Made by a program: the position numbers and the translations under genes
Assembly: GCA_002377985.1 (NCBI GenBank)
Contig: DFQW01000075.1
Location: 23,987-62,861 of the forward strand
DNA length: 38,875 bases
Source of the DNA: Halieaceae bacterium UBA3479
Lineage (GTDB): Bacteria; Pseudomonadota; Gammaproteobacteria; Pseudomonadales; Halieaceae
Direction: 5' to 3'
Shown: positions 8,486 to 17,189 of the stretch, piece after piece
How the letters are laid out: every line of letters begins with the position of its first letter
How positions within the stretch are numbered: position 1 is the stretch's first letter
Notes under the pieces: model-generated
The model's input: only the letters and a program-made list of their open reading frames with translations
The model's database searches: none
What the model was told of the DNA's origin: nothing

Positions 8486-9220
8486 ATGAAAACTGCTACT
8501 TCCCGCACCAAACTCGGCGCAATGCTGTTGCCCGCCGCTTTTACCTGCGCATTCGCGTCAACTTCCCAGGCTGGGGAGTGGTCAGCGAACGCTTCGATGA
8601 CCAGTAACTACATATGGCGAGGGTTGACCCAGACGGAAAACGAGGCAGCTGTTCAGGGCGGTATTGACTACGCCTCTGACAGTGGTTTTTACATCGGTAC
8701 CTGGGCGTCGAACGTGAACTACGGACCGTCGGACGTTTACTCTTATGAGCACGATATCTACGCGGGCTTCGCCTTCGACACTGGCGCGATCAGCTGGGAT
8801 GTGGGGTACCTCTACTACAATTACGACAAGGAAGCCAACTTCGATTTTGGCGAAGTCTATTTAGGGGCAGGTATCGGTGGATTCAGCGCCAAGTTCAATG
8901 TGCTGGCCAACACTGAGGCAGACGAGGCTGAAGGGCAGGATTTTGGGTTCGGCGAAGCCTACTATCTTTCTCTCGACTATGGTTTTGAGATCGGCGACGG
9001 GGTTGCGATTGGTCTGCATGTGGGACATCACGATGGTGATTTTGCAGAGGCCTTTAACGGTAACGCCGAGGGCTATTACGACTACAACGTAACGGTATCA
9101 AAGGGCGGTTTCACGTTTATGATTTCTGATACCGACGTGAAAGGAGGCGCCGCCGAGGGCGGTTACGACAACGATCAGATCAAGTTTGTTGTCTCATACG
9201 CGGTTGATATCGCGCTCTGA
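8486..9220 (+). CDS. TorF family putative outer membrane porin (TIGR02001)
   Basis: The 244-residue protein has a signal peptide (cleavage expected after SQA near residue 29) and a series of alternating aromatic beta-strands typical of a small outer-membrane barrel, with the family signatures SNYIWRGLTQTE near the mature N-terminus and GFYIGTWASNV. These match TIGR02001/TorF putative porins; the solute is not established. The ATG at 8486 follows AAGGAG by five bases; an upstream in-frame TTG at 8456 has no such site. The sigma-54 promoter upstream suggests control by nitrogen or another RpoN-linked signal. A hairpin terminator follows. Confidence 0.88.
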   Translation: MKTATSRTKLGAMLLPAAFTCAFASTSQAGEWSANASMTSNYIWRGLTQTENEAAVQGGIDYASDSGFYIGTWASNVNYGPSDVYSYEHDIYAGFAFDTGAISWDVGYLYYNYDKEANFDFGEVYLGAGIGGFSAKFNVLANTEADEAEGQDFGFGEAYYLSLDYGFEIGDGVAIGLHVGHHDGDFAEAFNGNAEGYYDYNVTVSKGGFTFMISDTDVKGGAAEGGYDNDQIKFVVSYAVDIAL

Positions 9221-9230
9221 GATAGCAATT

Positions 9231-9250
9231 CGCTCATTGCAATATGAGCG
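9231..9250. repeat. 7-bp perfect hairpin after the porin gene
   Basis: CGCTCAT and ATGAGCG pair perfectly around a six-base loop, eleven bases after the porin stop and ahead of the true terminator. There is no T run on either strand. It may protect the 3' end of the porin mRNA. Confidence 0.45.
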
Positions 9251-9270
9251 GTAACATTCGTGGCCATGCG

Positions 9271-9295
9271 AAGCGCTCTCAGGGGCGCTTTTTTT
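9271..9295 (+). terminator. Intrinsic terminator of the porin gene
   Basis: A perfect 6-bp stem, AAGCGC with GCGCTT, around an eight-base loop is followed directly by a run of T to 9295. It reads on the plus strand 50 bases after the porin stop. The minus strand has no T run after the stem, so it does not clearly serve gshA. Confidence 0.8.
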
Positions 9296-9319
9296 ATCCG
9301 TATTTTTCTCGGACCCAAT

Positions 9320-10912
9320 TCAGATATGTTTGTACTGTTGGTAAAACTCTGCCAGATAATCATCAAGGCTTTGCGTGTCACGCGCCTCTAGCTCCGATTG
9401 ACGTATGAGGGAGGCCCGTGCTTCATCACGCAACTGCGCAAGTGTTTGTGCCTCCAGCGGATGGGCGAGATGCTCATGATGCCAACGACGAGAATACCCT
9501 TGCGCCAATTGCCAGAAACTTTGTCCACTGTCTTCCATTTCTTTTAGCATCCGCGCCGACAGCGTCAGCGCCGGATCCGCGAGTTTTTCCCGCGCATCTT
9601 TGACCACTGCCTGATAGGTTGTTGCGTTCGCGGTATCAGTGGCGTCATACCAGACCGCGATCTCCATCATCCGCGCCAGAATCGGTTCTGCCAGCTCCGC
9701 GAGAGGAACCTCGCTGCCGTCTTCGGATAAGAGTGTCAGACCCGGTTCTCGGCCCGTATTGACCATTCGCCGCAGATTTATCGCATTTCTCTGTCGGCCT
9801 GACTCATCGCACAGTGGGCTGTCGTCGATCAGGCAGGCCAGCAGGAATAAGTCCAGTAACCGCATGGTGCTCGCGTCAATACCAAAGGGGATGAACGGAT
9901 TGATATCAACGCAGCGCACCTCAATGTACTCGACGCCCCGTTGCGCCAGCGCGACCACCGGCGCTTCGCCGCTTTGCGTGACTCGTTTGGGCCGGATCGG
10001 ACTGTAGTACTCGTTCTCAATTTGAAGTAGCCCAGTATTAAGCTGCGCTCGTTCGCCGTTATCCATTTGTACGAAGGATTCATAGGCCGAGTGAGGTGTA
10101 AGAATTGCATCCCTCAGCGTGGAAATATACTGCTCGATATCGTTGTAACAGACATTCATGCGCGCTTGGGCGTTGCTGGTGTAACCCAAATCACCCATGC
10201 GTAAAGAGGTAGAAAAAGGCAAGTAATAACTATGATGATCTTCCCCTAACGGTTGCAGGGGATGCGAGCGGTTACCCTGAAGGAAACTTGCGCAAACGGT
10301 TGGCGAGGCACCGAGTAAATAGAGCAGGAGCCATGCACGGGAGAAAAAATTGCGGATCAGCGCGAGGTAACCCTCAGTTTGAAACTGCATGGCGTCGCTC
10401 TGGTTGCCAACCGAGGCCCGCGCTGTTTTCCAAAACGCATCAGGCAATGAAAAGTTGTAGTGGATGCCCGCGATAGCCTGCATTCTGCGCCCATAGCGCA
10501 CGCTCAGGCCATTTCTATAAATCCGCTTCATTTGACCGACATTGGAGCGGCCAAAAGAGGCGATCGGAATACCGGCATCTCCGTTGACAACACAGGGCAT
10601 GCTGGCGTTCCACAGGAACTCGTCTTTAAGCTGCTGCGCCGTGAAGCGGTGCAAGTTGGCCAGCCCTTGTTCAGTAGCCGATATGGAAGCAGAGACAGGC
10701 GTTATGAACTCCAGTAGGGCTTCTGAATAGTCGGTAGTGATGGACGGGTGTGTCAGCGCCGAGCCAAGCTCTGCGGGGTGTGGTGTTTGGGCTAATGTTG
10801 CCTGACTCGAAGTAACGCGAAGACTTTCTTTCTCTACACCCCTTCGGATCTCGCGGAGCAGCGAAGGATTTGTCTCCAGCACCTGTCGGAAAACCGAAGC
10901 ATGTTTCGTCAC
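9320..10912 (-). CDS. gshA: Glutamate-cysteine ligase
   Basis: The 530-residue product matches the proteobacterial GshA family (E. coli 518 residues), including the N-terminal GVEKESLRV motif of the ATP-grasp-like core, TDYSEALLEF, IAGIHYNFSLP and the EVRCVDINPF segment. It makes gamma-glutamylcysteine, the first step of glutathione synthesis in the cytoplasm. The start is a GTG (10910-10912) with a strong GGGAGGAG sequence just upstream, which decides against other starts. It is divergent from pilU with about 170 bp between and stands alone as a transcription unit. Confidence 0.96.
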   Translation of the reverse strand: MTKHASVFRQVLETNPSLLREIRRGVEKESLRVTSSQATLAQTPHPAELGSALTHPSITTDYSEALLEFITPVSASISATEQGLANLHRFTAQQLKDEFLWNASMPCVVNGDAGIPIASFGRSNVGQMKRIYRNGLSVRYGRRMQAIAGIHYNFSLPDAFWKTARASVGNQSDAMQFQTEGYLALIRNFFSRAWLLLYLLGASPTVCASFLQGNRSHPLQPLGEDHHSYYLPFSTSLRMGDLGYTSNAQARMNVCYNDIEQYISTLRDAILTPHSAYESFVQMDNGERAQLNTGLLQIENEYYSPIRPKRVTQSGEAPVVALAQRGVEYIEVRCVDINPFIPFGIDASTMRLLDLFLLACLIDDSPLCDESGRQRNAINLRRMVNTGREPGLTLLSEDGSEVPLAELAEPILARMMEIAVWYDATDTANATTYQAVVKDAREKLADPALTLSARMLKEMEDSGQSFWQLAQGYSRRWHHEHLAHPLEAQTLAQLRDEARASLIRQSELEARDTQSLDDYLAEFYQQYKHI

Positions 10913-11084
10913 GGCTCTCCTCCCATGTGATGAATTGACGTGAATGGCACTAGGCTAATGCCCACGCCAGGAGTTAAATTGAGGCGGAGTTTACGGTGCG
11001 AATGTCGTATCGTACAGAGGCGCAACGGACCGCAGTTTCAGTTGAAGGCATCCTGCGGTACAAGCACAAGGAGGTGTGTTGACG

Positions 11085-12188
11085 ATGCGAATCCATGAAT
11101 GGTTAAGAATTCTCGCTCACGGTAAAGGCTCAGATCTTTTTTTGACGACGGGTGCGCCCCCCAGCGCCAAGTTTGCAGGGGCGCTCAAGACCATTGCGCC
11201 CGACGTATTGACGCCCGGTGAAGTAGCGGCCATCGCTGACGAAATTATGGATGATGCGCAGCGCGGGGAGTTTGCGCGTGAACTGGAAATGAACTTGGCG
11301 CTGTTTTTACCGGGTACCGGGCGATTTCGCGTCAATATCTTCAGGCAGCGCAACGAAGTGAGTATTGTTGCGCGGTATATCGTCTCAGAAATCCCGCAGT
11401 GGCACGAACTCGGCTTACCCGAGGTCCTGACGGACCTGATTATGCAAAAACGGGGCTTGATCCTCTTTGTAGGCGCTACGGGCTCGGGAAAATCCACGTC
11501 TCTCGCCGCCATGATCGACTATCGCAATTGTGAGGCGAGTGGCCACATCGTCACCATCGAAGATCCAGTTGAATTTGTTCACGAACACAAGAAGTCGATT
11601 ATCAGTCAGCGGGAAGTGGGCGTAGATACCCGTAATTGGCACAACGCGCTGAAAAATACACTGCGTCAGGCGCCCGATGTCATTCTGATCGGGGAGATAA
11701 GAGATAGAGAGACGATGGAGCACGCTCTATCATTTGCCGAAACGGGCCACCTCTGTATTTCGACACTCCATGCCAACAATGCCAATCAGGCGTTGGATCG
11801 CATAATCAATTTTTTCCCTGAGGAGAAGCGGCATCAGCTACTCACGGATTTGTCGCTCAATCTCCAAGCATTTGTCTCTCAGAGACTCATTCCCAACTTG
11901 GCGGGTGGCAGGAGTGCGGCGGTTGAGGTGATGTTGGGATCCCCTACCGTGAGAGAGCTGATTTTGCGTGGCGATATTGCCGGCCTGAAAGAGATCATGG
12001 AAAAATCGAAGGACCGTGGCATGCAGACCTTCGATATGGCCCTGCTGGACATGTGTCAGGCGGGTATCATTTCGGAGCAGGACGCGCTGCGGAATGCCGA
12101 TTCTCAGAATAACCTGCGCTTGAAACTGAAGCTGGCAGCAGATCCAGTGTCCGATCGCACGGCGCCGTCATTCAAATTGCAGGACTGA
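11085..12188 (+). CDS. pilU: PilU-type twitching motility ATPase
   Basis: The 367-residue protein is a PilT/PilU retraction ATPase: Walker A GATGSGKST at 130-138, the Asp box around TIEDPVEF, Walker B DVILIGEIRD and the His box TGHLCISTLHANNA. The MQKRGLILFVGATG and TRNWHNALKNTLRQAPD segments and the long C-terminus fit PilU better than PilT. It acts at the inner-membrane base of type IV pili and assists PilT in retraction. The ATG at 11085 lies ten bases after AAGGAGG; a TTG at 11079 and a GTG at 11076 are also in frame but too close to it. No pilT is beside it, which is unusual because the two are commonly adjacent. Confidence 0.9.
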   Translation: MRIHEWLRILAHGKGSDLFLTTGAPPSAKFAGALKTIAPDVLTPGEVAAIADEIMDDAQRGEFARELEMNLALFLPGTGRFRVNIFRQRNEVSIVARYIVSEIPQWHELGLPEVLTDLIMQKRGLILFVGATGSGKSTSLAAMIDYRNCEASGHIVTIEDPVEFVHEHKKSIISQREVGVDTRNWHNALKNTLRQAPDVILIGEIRDRETMEHALSFAETGHLCISTLHANNANQALDRIINFFPEEKRHQLLTDLSLNLQAFVSQRLIPNLAGGRSAAVEVMLGSPTVRELILRGDIAGLKEIMEKSKDRGMQTFDMALLDMCQAGIISEQDALRNADSQNNLRLKLKLAADPVSDRTAPSFKLQD

Positions 12189-12222
12189 CGCTCAGCCTCG
12201 AGCGAGATGACAGGCGCCGCCC

Positions 12223-13650
12223 TTACCGTCTGTCAGAGAGGAGTTGGTCAATAATGCGAGCCAATTGGTTGAGGCTATTGCACTCTTTGACAACATGGCA
12301 ATGACGCTTGACGCGCAACATTTCTGAATCTCCCGTGCCCCACAAGCGCGTGGATTCAGGGTTTAACCAAATGACTTGCTTTGCTCTTGCTTTCATTTCG
12401 GCGAGCAGATCGAGTCTGGGATCAGCTTGATTATTTCTTGCATCGCCAAGAACGATCAGTGTCGTGGCGTGGTTTACCTCGGCCAAGGCCAATTCACTGA
12501 AATCATTCAGTGCGCGTCCATAGTCGGTGGCCCCGCCATATTTGAGGTTCACTTTCTCAATGGCTTCCTCGACGGGCAACGTGTCAAACAAGTCGCTGAC
12601 CTCGCCCAATGCCGCCGAGAAGGCAAAAGTGCGTGTTCGGGGCAACACGTCCTGCAAGGCATAGATAAACATCAGCAGAAATTTTGCATATGCGGCTACT
12701 GACCCACTCACGTCACAGATAGCCATGATTTGCGGGCGCTTTCGTTCAATCTTCCGCCACCTGGGCTGGAACGGTATGCCATCAGTGGCAACGGACTTTC
12801 TGATGGTTTCGCCGACGTGAAGTTTGCCGCGTCGGTACCGCCGTCTTCGCCGACCATGTCGCGCCGCAAGCTTTCGCGCCATGCGGTCCATCAGGCGTTT
12901 CAGTCGGGCCATTTGGCTGTGATCAATGTTCCCCAGCTTCACTTTCGAGAGTGATTCGTCAAGAAGGTCTTCCGTTTGCGCGCTGGCATGAATCAAATAG
13001 GCGCGTTCTACTCTGTCCCGGACACGTTCCCGCAGCTGCTCTCGCAGGGCCTGCACTGCTTCAAACGCCGCGGGTTCACTCTGCTCGAACTCAATCGCTG
13101 CAGCCCGAAGCGCTTCGTCTCCCAATGCATCCAGCATTTTTCTGACGTATTGCCCACGCTGGGTAAACAGAGAGATTTCTTCAACCTTGACCTCTGCGGC
13201 GGCTGTCTCAATTGCCAATGACAAAGCGCTCTCATCTTGCGACTCAAGCGCGTCGAAAAGCGCGTTTCCTCGCAAACCTTCCAGCGGGTCGTTGACATCC
13301 TGAGGCGGTATGGTCCCCCCCGAGGTTAATAGTTTGTCCGACAAATCCGGAAGAGCAGACGGATCATCGGACGCCGATGCATCACCCGCTTTTTTTATGG
13401 CGATCTGGAAGTAATCGTCGAATGCGCTTTCGAAGGTGGCGAGTTCATGACTGGATTTTGCCAGCGTCGCAGCCAATCCGTGCTTGAGTAACGTTCTGTC
13501 GGCGTACCCAAGGAGCTCCGCTGCTTCGATGGCGTCGAGGGTATCCGCGGGGGAGACCGGAATTTTTTTGCCACGAAGGAATTGCATAAAAGCCAGCAAC
13601 TGGTCGCTACTGGCGGTTTGCTCGACCGTGTGCCTGTCGGGATCACTCAC
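12223..13650 (-). CDS. CoxE-type VWA domain protein
   Basis: The 475-residue protein has a helical N-terminal half, an Arg-rich segment (HGRRRRRYRRG, about 265-275) and a C-terminal von Willebrand A domain with a complete metal site: DVSGS at 313-317, the Thr of GGATDYG at 375 and the Asp of LGDARNN at 403. Proteins of this shape pair with MoxR AAA ATPases as chaperone-like machines that insert metals or cofactors; CoxE of carbon monoxide dehydrogenase is the best known. The GTG start lies nine bases after the stop of the AAA gene, so the two are surely cotranscribed. No client enzyme is encoded beside it. Confidence 0.87.
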   Translation of the reverse strand: MSDPDRHTVEQTASSDQLLAFMQFLRGKKIPVSPADTLDAIEAAELLGYADRTLLKHGLAATLAKSSHELATFESAFDDYFQIAIKKAGDASASDDPSALPDLSDKLLTSGGTIPPQDVNDPLEGLRGNALFDALESQDESALSLAIETAAAEVKVEEISLFTQRGQYVRKMLDALGDEALRAAAIEFEQSEPAAFEAVQALREQLRERVRDRVERAYLIHASAQTEDLLDESLSKVKLGNIDHSQMARLKRLMDRMARKLAARHGRRRRRYRRGKLHVGETIRKSVATDGIPFQPRWRKIERKRPQIMAICDVSGSVAAYAKFLLMFIYALQDVLPRTRTFAFSAALGEVSDLFDTLPVEEAIEKVNLKYGGATDYGRALNDFSELALAEVNHATTLIVLGDARNNQADPRLDLLAEMKARAKQVIWLNPESTRLWGTGDSEMLRVKRHCHVVKECNSLNQLARIIDQLLSDRR

Positions 13651-13659
13651 CGGTATGGC

Positions 13660-14598
13660 CTAGGCTGTGACTGTCGCCATTAGTTTCGGCAGCTGGCCTT
13701 CGGCGATCTTGATATCTTCTTCGTATTTGAGCAGCACGTTCAAGGTGTCGAGAACCAAATTGCCCTCGAGATCCTTGGCATGAAGCAGTATGAGACTCTT
13801 GGCCCAGTCGATCGTTTCCGATATGGCAGGCGCTTTCTTTAGATCAAGAGCGCGTATTGCATGGACAAAGCGGACGAGCTGATCGGTGAGAGATTGGCTC
13901 AGATCAGGCACCCTGCTTGCCACAATTCTTGCCTCGAGTTCGACTGATGGGAAAGGTATATGCAAGTGCAGGCAGCGACGCTTGAGCGCGTCCGAGAGGT
14001 CTCGCGTATCGTTACTGGTCAAAAAAACGAGCGGTTTTGATTGAGCGGTGATGGTGCCCAATTCCGGGATGGACACCTGAAAATCAGACAGCACCTCAAG
14101 AAGCATTGACTCGAATTCAAAATCGGCTTTGTCGATCTCATCGATTAGCAAGACACTGCCCGCGTCGGCCCCCATGGCTTTGAGTAACGGTCGTGGTTCG
14201 AGAAAGGACTCCGAATAGAACACGTCGCCGAATTGATGCAGCCGATCCATTGATTCTGACAGGCCCTTGGCGCCATCAAGAATATCGCCGAGCTGCTCCT
14301 TTAGGAGCTGCGTGTACAGCAACTGCTTGCCATATTTCCACTCGTAGAGGGCTTTGCTTTCGTCAAGTCCCTCATAGCACTGTAGTCTGACCAGTGGCCG
14401 ATTTACTACTTCTGCACAGGTCTTGGCCAATTCCGTTTTACCCACACCCGGGGGGCCTTCAATCAGCACCGGCTTTTCCAGCGAAGCCGCCAACTTGATC
14501 ACGGTGGCAATGCGCGTTGTACAGATGTAGCCGGCCGCCTCAAAAGCGGTCTCAATGGTGCTTATTTCACCAAGCGCTGGATAATCAGATTCAGACAC
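13660..14598 (-). CDS. MoxR-family AAA ATPase (CoxD-like)
   Basis: The 312-residue AAA+ protein has Walker A GPPGVGKT at 48-55, Walker B LLIDEID at 150-156, sensor 1 in VFLTSND (Asn196) and the pair of arginines in DALKRRCLHL, followed by an AAA lid. The spacing and the preceding LEKPVLIEGPPGVGK motif place it in the MoxR group. It probably works with the VWA protein encoded next to it. The GTG start (14596-14598) lies 23 bp after the moaA stop and has only a weak ribosome binding site. The order moaA-ATPase-VWA suggests a link with a molybdenum enzyme, but this is inference from position. Confidence 0.9.
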   Translation of the reverse strand: MSESDYPALGEISTIETAFEAAGYICTTRIATVIKLAASLEKPVLIEGPPGVGKTELAKTCAEVVNRPLVRLQCYEGLDESKALYEWKYGKQLLYTQLLKEQLGDILDGAKGLSESMDRLHQFGDVFYSESFLEPRPLLKAMGADAGSVLLIDEIDKADFEFESMLLEVLSDFQVSIPELGTITAQSKPLVFLTSNDTRDLSDALKRRCLHLHIPFPSVELEARIVASRVPDLSQSLTDQLVRFVHAIRALDLKKAPAISETIDWAKSLILLHAKDLEGNLVLDTLNVLLKYEEDIKIAEGQLPKLMATVTA

Positions 14599-14621
14599 AG
14601 CGTTTTCTCAAATTTGTGGCG

Positions 14622-15626
14622 TCAGCCGCCAGTGGCGTTCATAAAGCGAACGATTTGCGGCGCTTCAGGACGGTCGAAGACGTGCCGCTCGGGTTTCAGT
14701 GCAAGGCTCTCAATAATAGTGCTTTTGATCTGGTCATCGGAACATGCCGATCGAAGCAAGGCGCGCAAATCGATGGATTCCTCGTTGCCAAGACACATCA
14801 GCAGACGGCCTTCAGCGCTGATGCGAAGTCGATTGCAGCTACTGCAAAAGTTGTGGCTATGAGGGGAGATAAATCCCAGTTCGGTTTGCGTGCCATTGAT
14901 CAGGAAGTCTCGCGAGGGGCCCGCGAGGTCGTTGTTGGGTAGCGGTTGCAGCGAGTAGTGGTTACCGAGCGCTTCCAACAGCGTCTCGGATGAAACGTAA
15001 GCGAGGGCTTTACCACCGACCGTTACCTGACCGAGAGGCATTTCCTCGATAAAAGCGATGTGAATGCGCTTTTCGATGGCGAATTGGGTGAGGGATAGCA
15101 CCTCATCCTGATTTAGGCCATCCAATACCACGGCATTGAGACGGATGCGGTCGAATCCAGCCGCCACTGCTGCGTCAACGCCGCGCAACACGGTGTTTAA
15201 GTCGCCCACTCGGGTGATCTCCCGAAAGCGTTCCGCACGCAGACTATCCAGACTAATATTGATCGACCGCACGCCCGCGTCTTTGAGCGATCGCGCAGCG
15301 CTGGCCAGTTGGCTGCCATTGGTTGTGACTGCTAGCGTTGTGAGATTGGGTAACGCTCCCAGCCCTCTGAAAAGATCGATTGCGCCTTTGCGTACCAGGG
15401 GTTCGCCACCTGTTACCCGTATTTTGCGCACACCCAGCTCGGTGAAGAGCCGGGCGACTCGGAGTAACTCCTCGATCGAGAGCACCTCCGAGCGAGGAAG
15501 GAATTGCATGGTTTCCGCCATACAATATTGGCATCGAAAATCACATCGATCAGTAATGGACAGCCGCAGATACGAGATCTTGCGACCGAATCCGTCGATC
15601 AACTGCGAGTCGGACATTCTGGGCAT
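14622..15626 (-). CDS. moaA: GTP 3',8-cyclase MoaA
   Basis: The 334-residue radical SAM enzyme has the N-terminal cluster motif C28-x3-C32-x2-C35, the SAM-binding TGGEPL motif, the second cluster motif C261-x2-C264-x13-C278 and the C-terminal Gly-Gly needed for activity. It performs the first step of molybdenum cofactor synthesis, converting GTP to 3',8-cyclo-GTP for MoaC. No moaC is in the window. The start could be the ATG at 15626 or another three codons in; neither has a good Shine-Dalgarno sequence. It is divergent from the SLC13 carrier with 45 bp between. Confidence 0.95.
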   Translation of the reverse strand: MPRMSDSQLIDGFGRKISYLRLSITDRCDFRCQYCMAETMQFLPRSEVLSIEELLRVARLFTELGVRKIRVTGGEPLVRKGAIDLFRGLGALPNLTTLAVTTNGSQLASAARSLKDAGVRSINISLDSLRAERFREITRVGDLNTVLRGVDAAVAAGFDRIRLNAVVLDGLNQDEVLSLTQFAIEKRIHIAFIEEMPLGQVTVGGKALAYVSSETLLEALGNHYSLQPLPNNDLAGPSRDFLINGTQTELGFISPHSHNFCSSCNRLRISAEGRLLMCLGNEESIDLRALLRSACSDDQIKSTIIESLALKPERHVFDRPEAPQIVRFMNATGG

Positions 15627-15671
15627 GCGAGGAGTTTACACAAGGGCGCAGGGTGAGGGAGCATACAGCAG

Positions 15672-17063
15672 ATGATTACAATGACCTACATTGATCCGCG
15701 GCAAACAGTCTGGCCGGGTCTGATTACGGGCTTTTTATTGAGCCAGATGCTCCTGTTTTTTGACTATAGCCCGGCGATCGTCATCACGGCTGTACTCGGA
15801 TGGCTGTGCATGATGTGGTGGATCTTTGAGCCTATTCCGATTCCCGTCACATCGTTACTGCCGATTGCGGTCTTGCCAGCCACGGGCATCTTGACGGTCG
15901 ATCAGGTGGGCGCGTCAGTGGGTTCTCCGCTCATTATTTTGTTAATGGGGGGATTTCTACTCTCACGAGGAATGGAGAGCACCGGTGCTCACCATCGCAT
16001 CGCCCTCACTGTGGTTCATCTGGTGGGTGGTCAGAATCCTCGCCGTCTGGTGTTGGGCTTTATGTTGGCTGGCGCCGTCCTGAGTATGTGGATTTCGAAT
16101 ACGGCATCGGCACTGATGCTCATGCCGGTGGCGCTGGCGGTATTGGCTTCTTCTTCTGATCGCCAGCGTCTGGCGGTGCCTCTACTGTTGGGACTGGCCT
16201 GGTCTTGCAGTATTGGCGGTTTGGGAACGCCGATTGGTACACCGCCCAATCTGATTTTTATTCAGGTTTACGAAGCAACGACCAACGAGTTAATCAGTTT
16301 TGGTCAGTGGATGTCCTGGGGATTGCCAGTCATAGCGCTACTGCTCCCAGCAGCATGGTGGTGGGTCACTCGCGACCTGCCCCCCGAGCTCAATGTAACT
16401 TTGCCGGTGGTGGGTCCTTGGCGAAGCGCGGAGAGACGGGTTCTCATTATTTTTGCTCTCACCGCGCTCGCTTGGATAACGCGTGCAGAGCCCTTTGGTG
16501 GCTGGCAAAACTGGCTGAATTTGCCCACTGCCAACGACGCGTCGGTTGCGTTAATCGCGGTGCTGGCGCTGTTTATTGTCCGGGACAGAGAGGGGGCGCC
16601 GCTGATTGAATGGCGCCAGGCTAATGAAATTCCATGGGGTGTGCTGCTGCTTTTCGGGGGTGGTATCTGCCTGGCCCGCGGATTTGTGGCGTCAGGCTTG
16701 AGCGCTGAGATTGGAGAGGCACTGACACAACTGGCCGTGTTGCCCGTTTTTGTGATGATGCTGGTCATGGCCCTAGCAGTCACTTTCTTGACCGAGGCCA
16801 CCTCCAATACGGCAACGACAGCCCTGTTGATGCCGGTGCTGGCTGCAGTCGCGATTGCGGTGAACATTGATCCGCTGTGGTTGATGGTGCCGGCAGCCAT
16901 GAGCGCGAGCTGTGCCTTTATGCTCCCCGTCGCTACTGCACCCAATGCGGTGGTGTTTGGTACCGGAGAACTGCCCATTCAGAGAATGGTCAGGGAGGGG
17001 TTATTGCTGAACGTGATCGGCGCGATGATTATCGCCGCAACTCTTTGGGTCAGGCTCACCTGA
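15672..17063 (+). CDS. SLC13/DASS family sodium-coupled anion transporter
   Basis: The 463-residue, strongly hydrophobic protein has about eleven to twelve membrane segments and the two inverted-repeat signatures of the DASS family: a first SNTASALMLMP loop with the downstream GLGTPIGTPPN motif, and a second TEATSNTATTALLMP loop with ATAPNAVVFG. These are the sodium- and carboxylate-binding loops in VcINDY. The substrate is probably a dicarboxylate such as succinate or malate, though sulfate or other anions are possible in this family. The ATG at 15672 follows a GGGAG about ten bases upstream. Confidence 0.9.
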   Translation: MITMTYIDPRQTVWPGLITGFLLSQMLLFFDYSPAIVITAVLGWLCMMWWIFEPIPIPVTSLLPIAVLPATGILTVDQVGASVGSPLIILLMGGFLLSRGMESTGAHHRIALTVVHLVGGQNPRRLVLGFMLAGAVLSMWISNTASALMLMPVALAVLASSSDRQRLAVPLLLGLAWSCSIGGLGTPIGTPPNLIFIQVYEATTNELISFGQWMSWGLPVIALLLPAAWWWVTRDLPPELNVTLPVVGPWRSAERRVLIIFALTALAWITRAEPFGGWQNWLNLPTANDASVALIAVLALFIVRDREGAPLIEWRQANEIPWGVLLLFGGGICLARGFVASGLSAEIGEALTQLAVLPVFVMMLVMALAVTFLTEATSNTATTALLMPVLAAVAIAVNIDPLWLMVPAAMSASCAFMLPVATAPNAVVFGTGELPIQRMVREGLLLNVIGAMIIAATLWVRLT

Positions 17064-17145
17064 GGGCTATTGCGGGCTGGGTAGTTAGGGAGAGAAGGGA
17101 CGTCGGCGCCGATCAGTGTGGTCAGATAAGCGCTACAAGAAGCCG

Positions 17146-17179
17146 CACTCCGCAACGAGCGGTGGCCCGATGCGGAGTG
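17146..17179. repeat. 9-bp inverted repeat between convergent genes
   Basis: CACTCCGCA and TGCGGAGTG pair perfectly across a 16-base loop in the gap between the SLC13 carrier and the peroxiredoxin gene. Neither strand has a proper T run afterwards. It might end transcription weakly in either direction. Confidence 0.4.
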
Positions 17180-17189
17180 GCATCAGCTG

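Noticed and set aside
12189..12222. Terminator between convergent pilU and VWA genes
   Set aside because: Only a 5-bp CGCTC/GAGCG stem is present and no T run follows on either strand.
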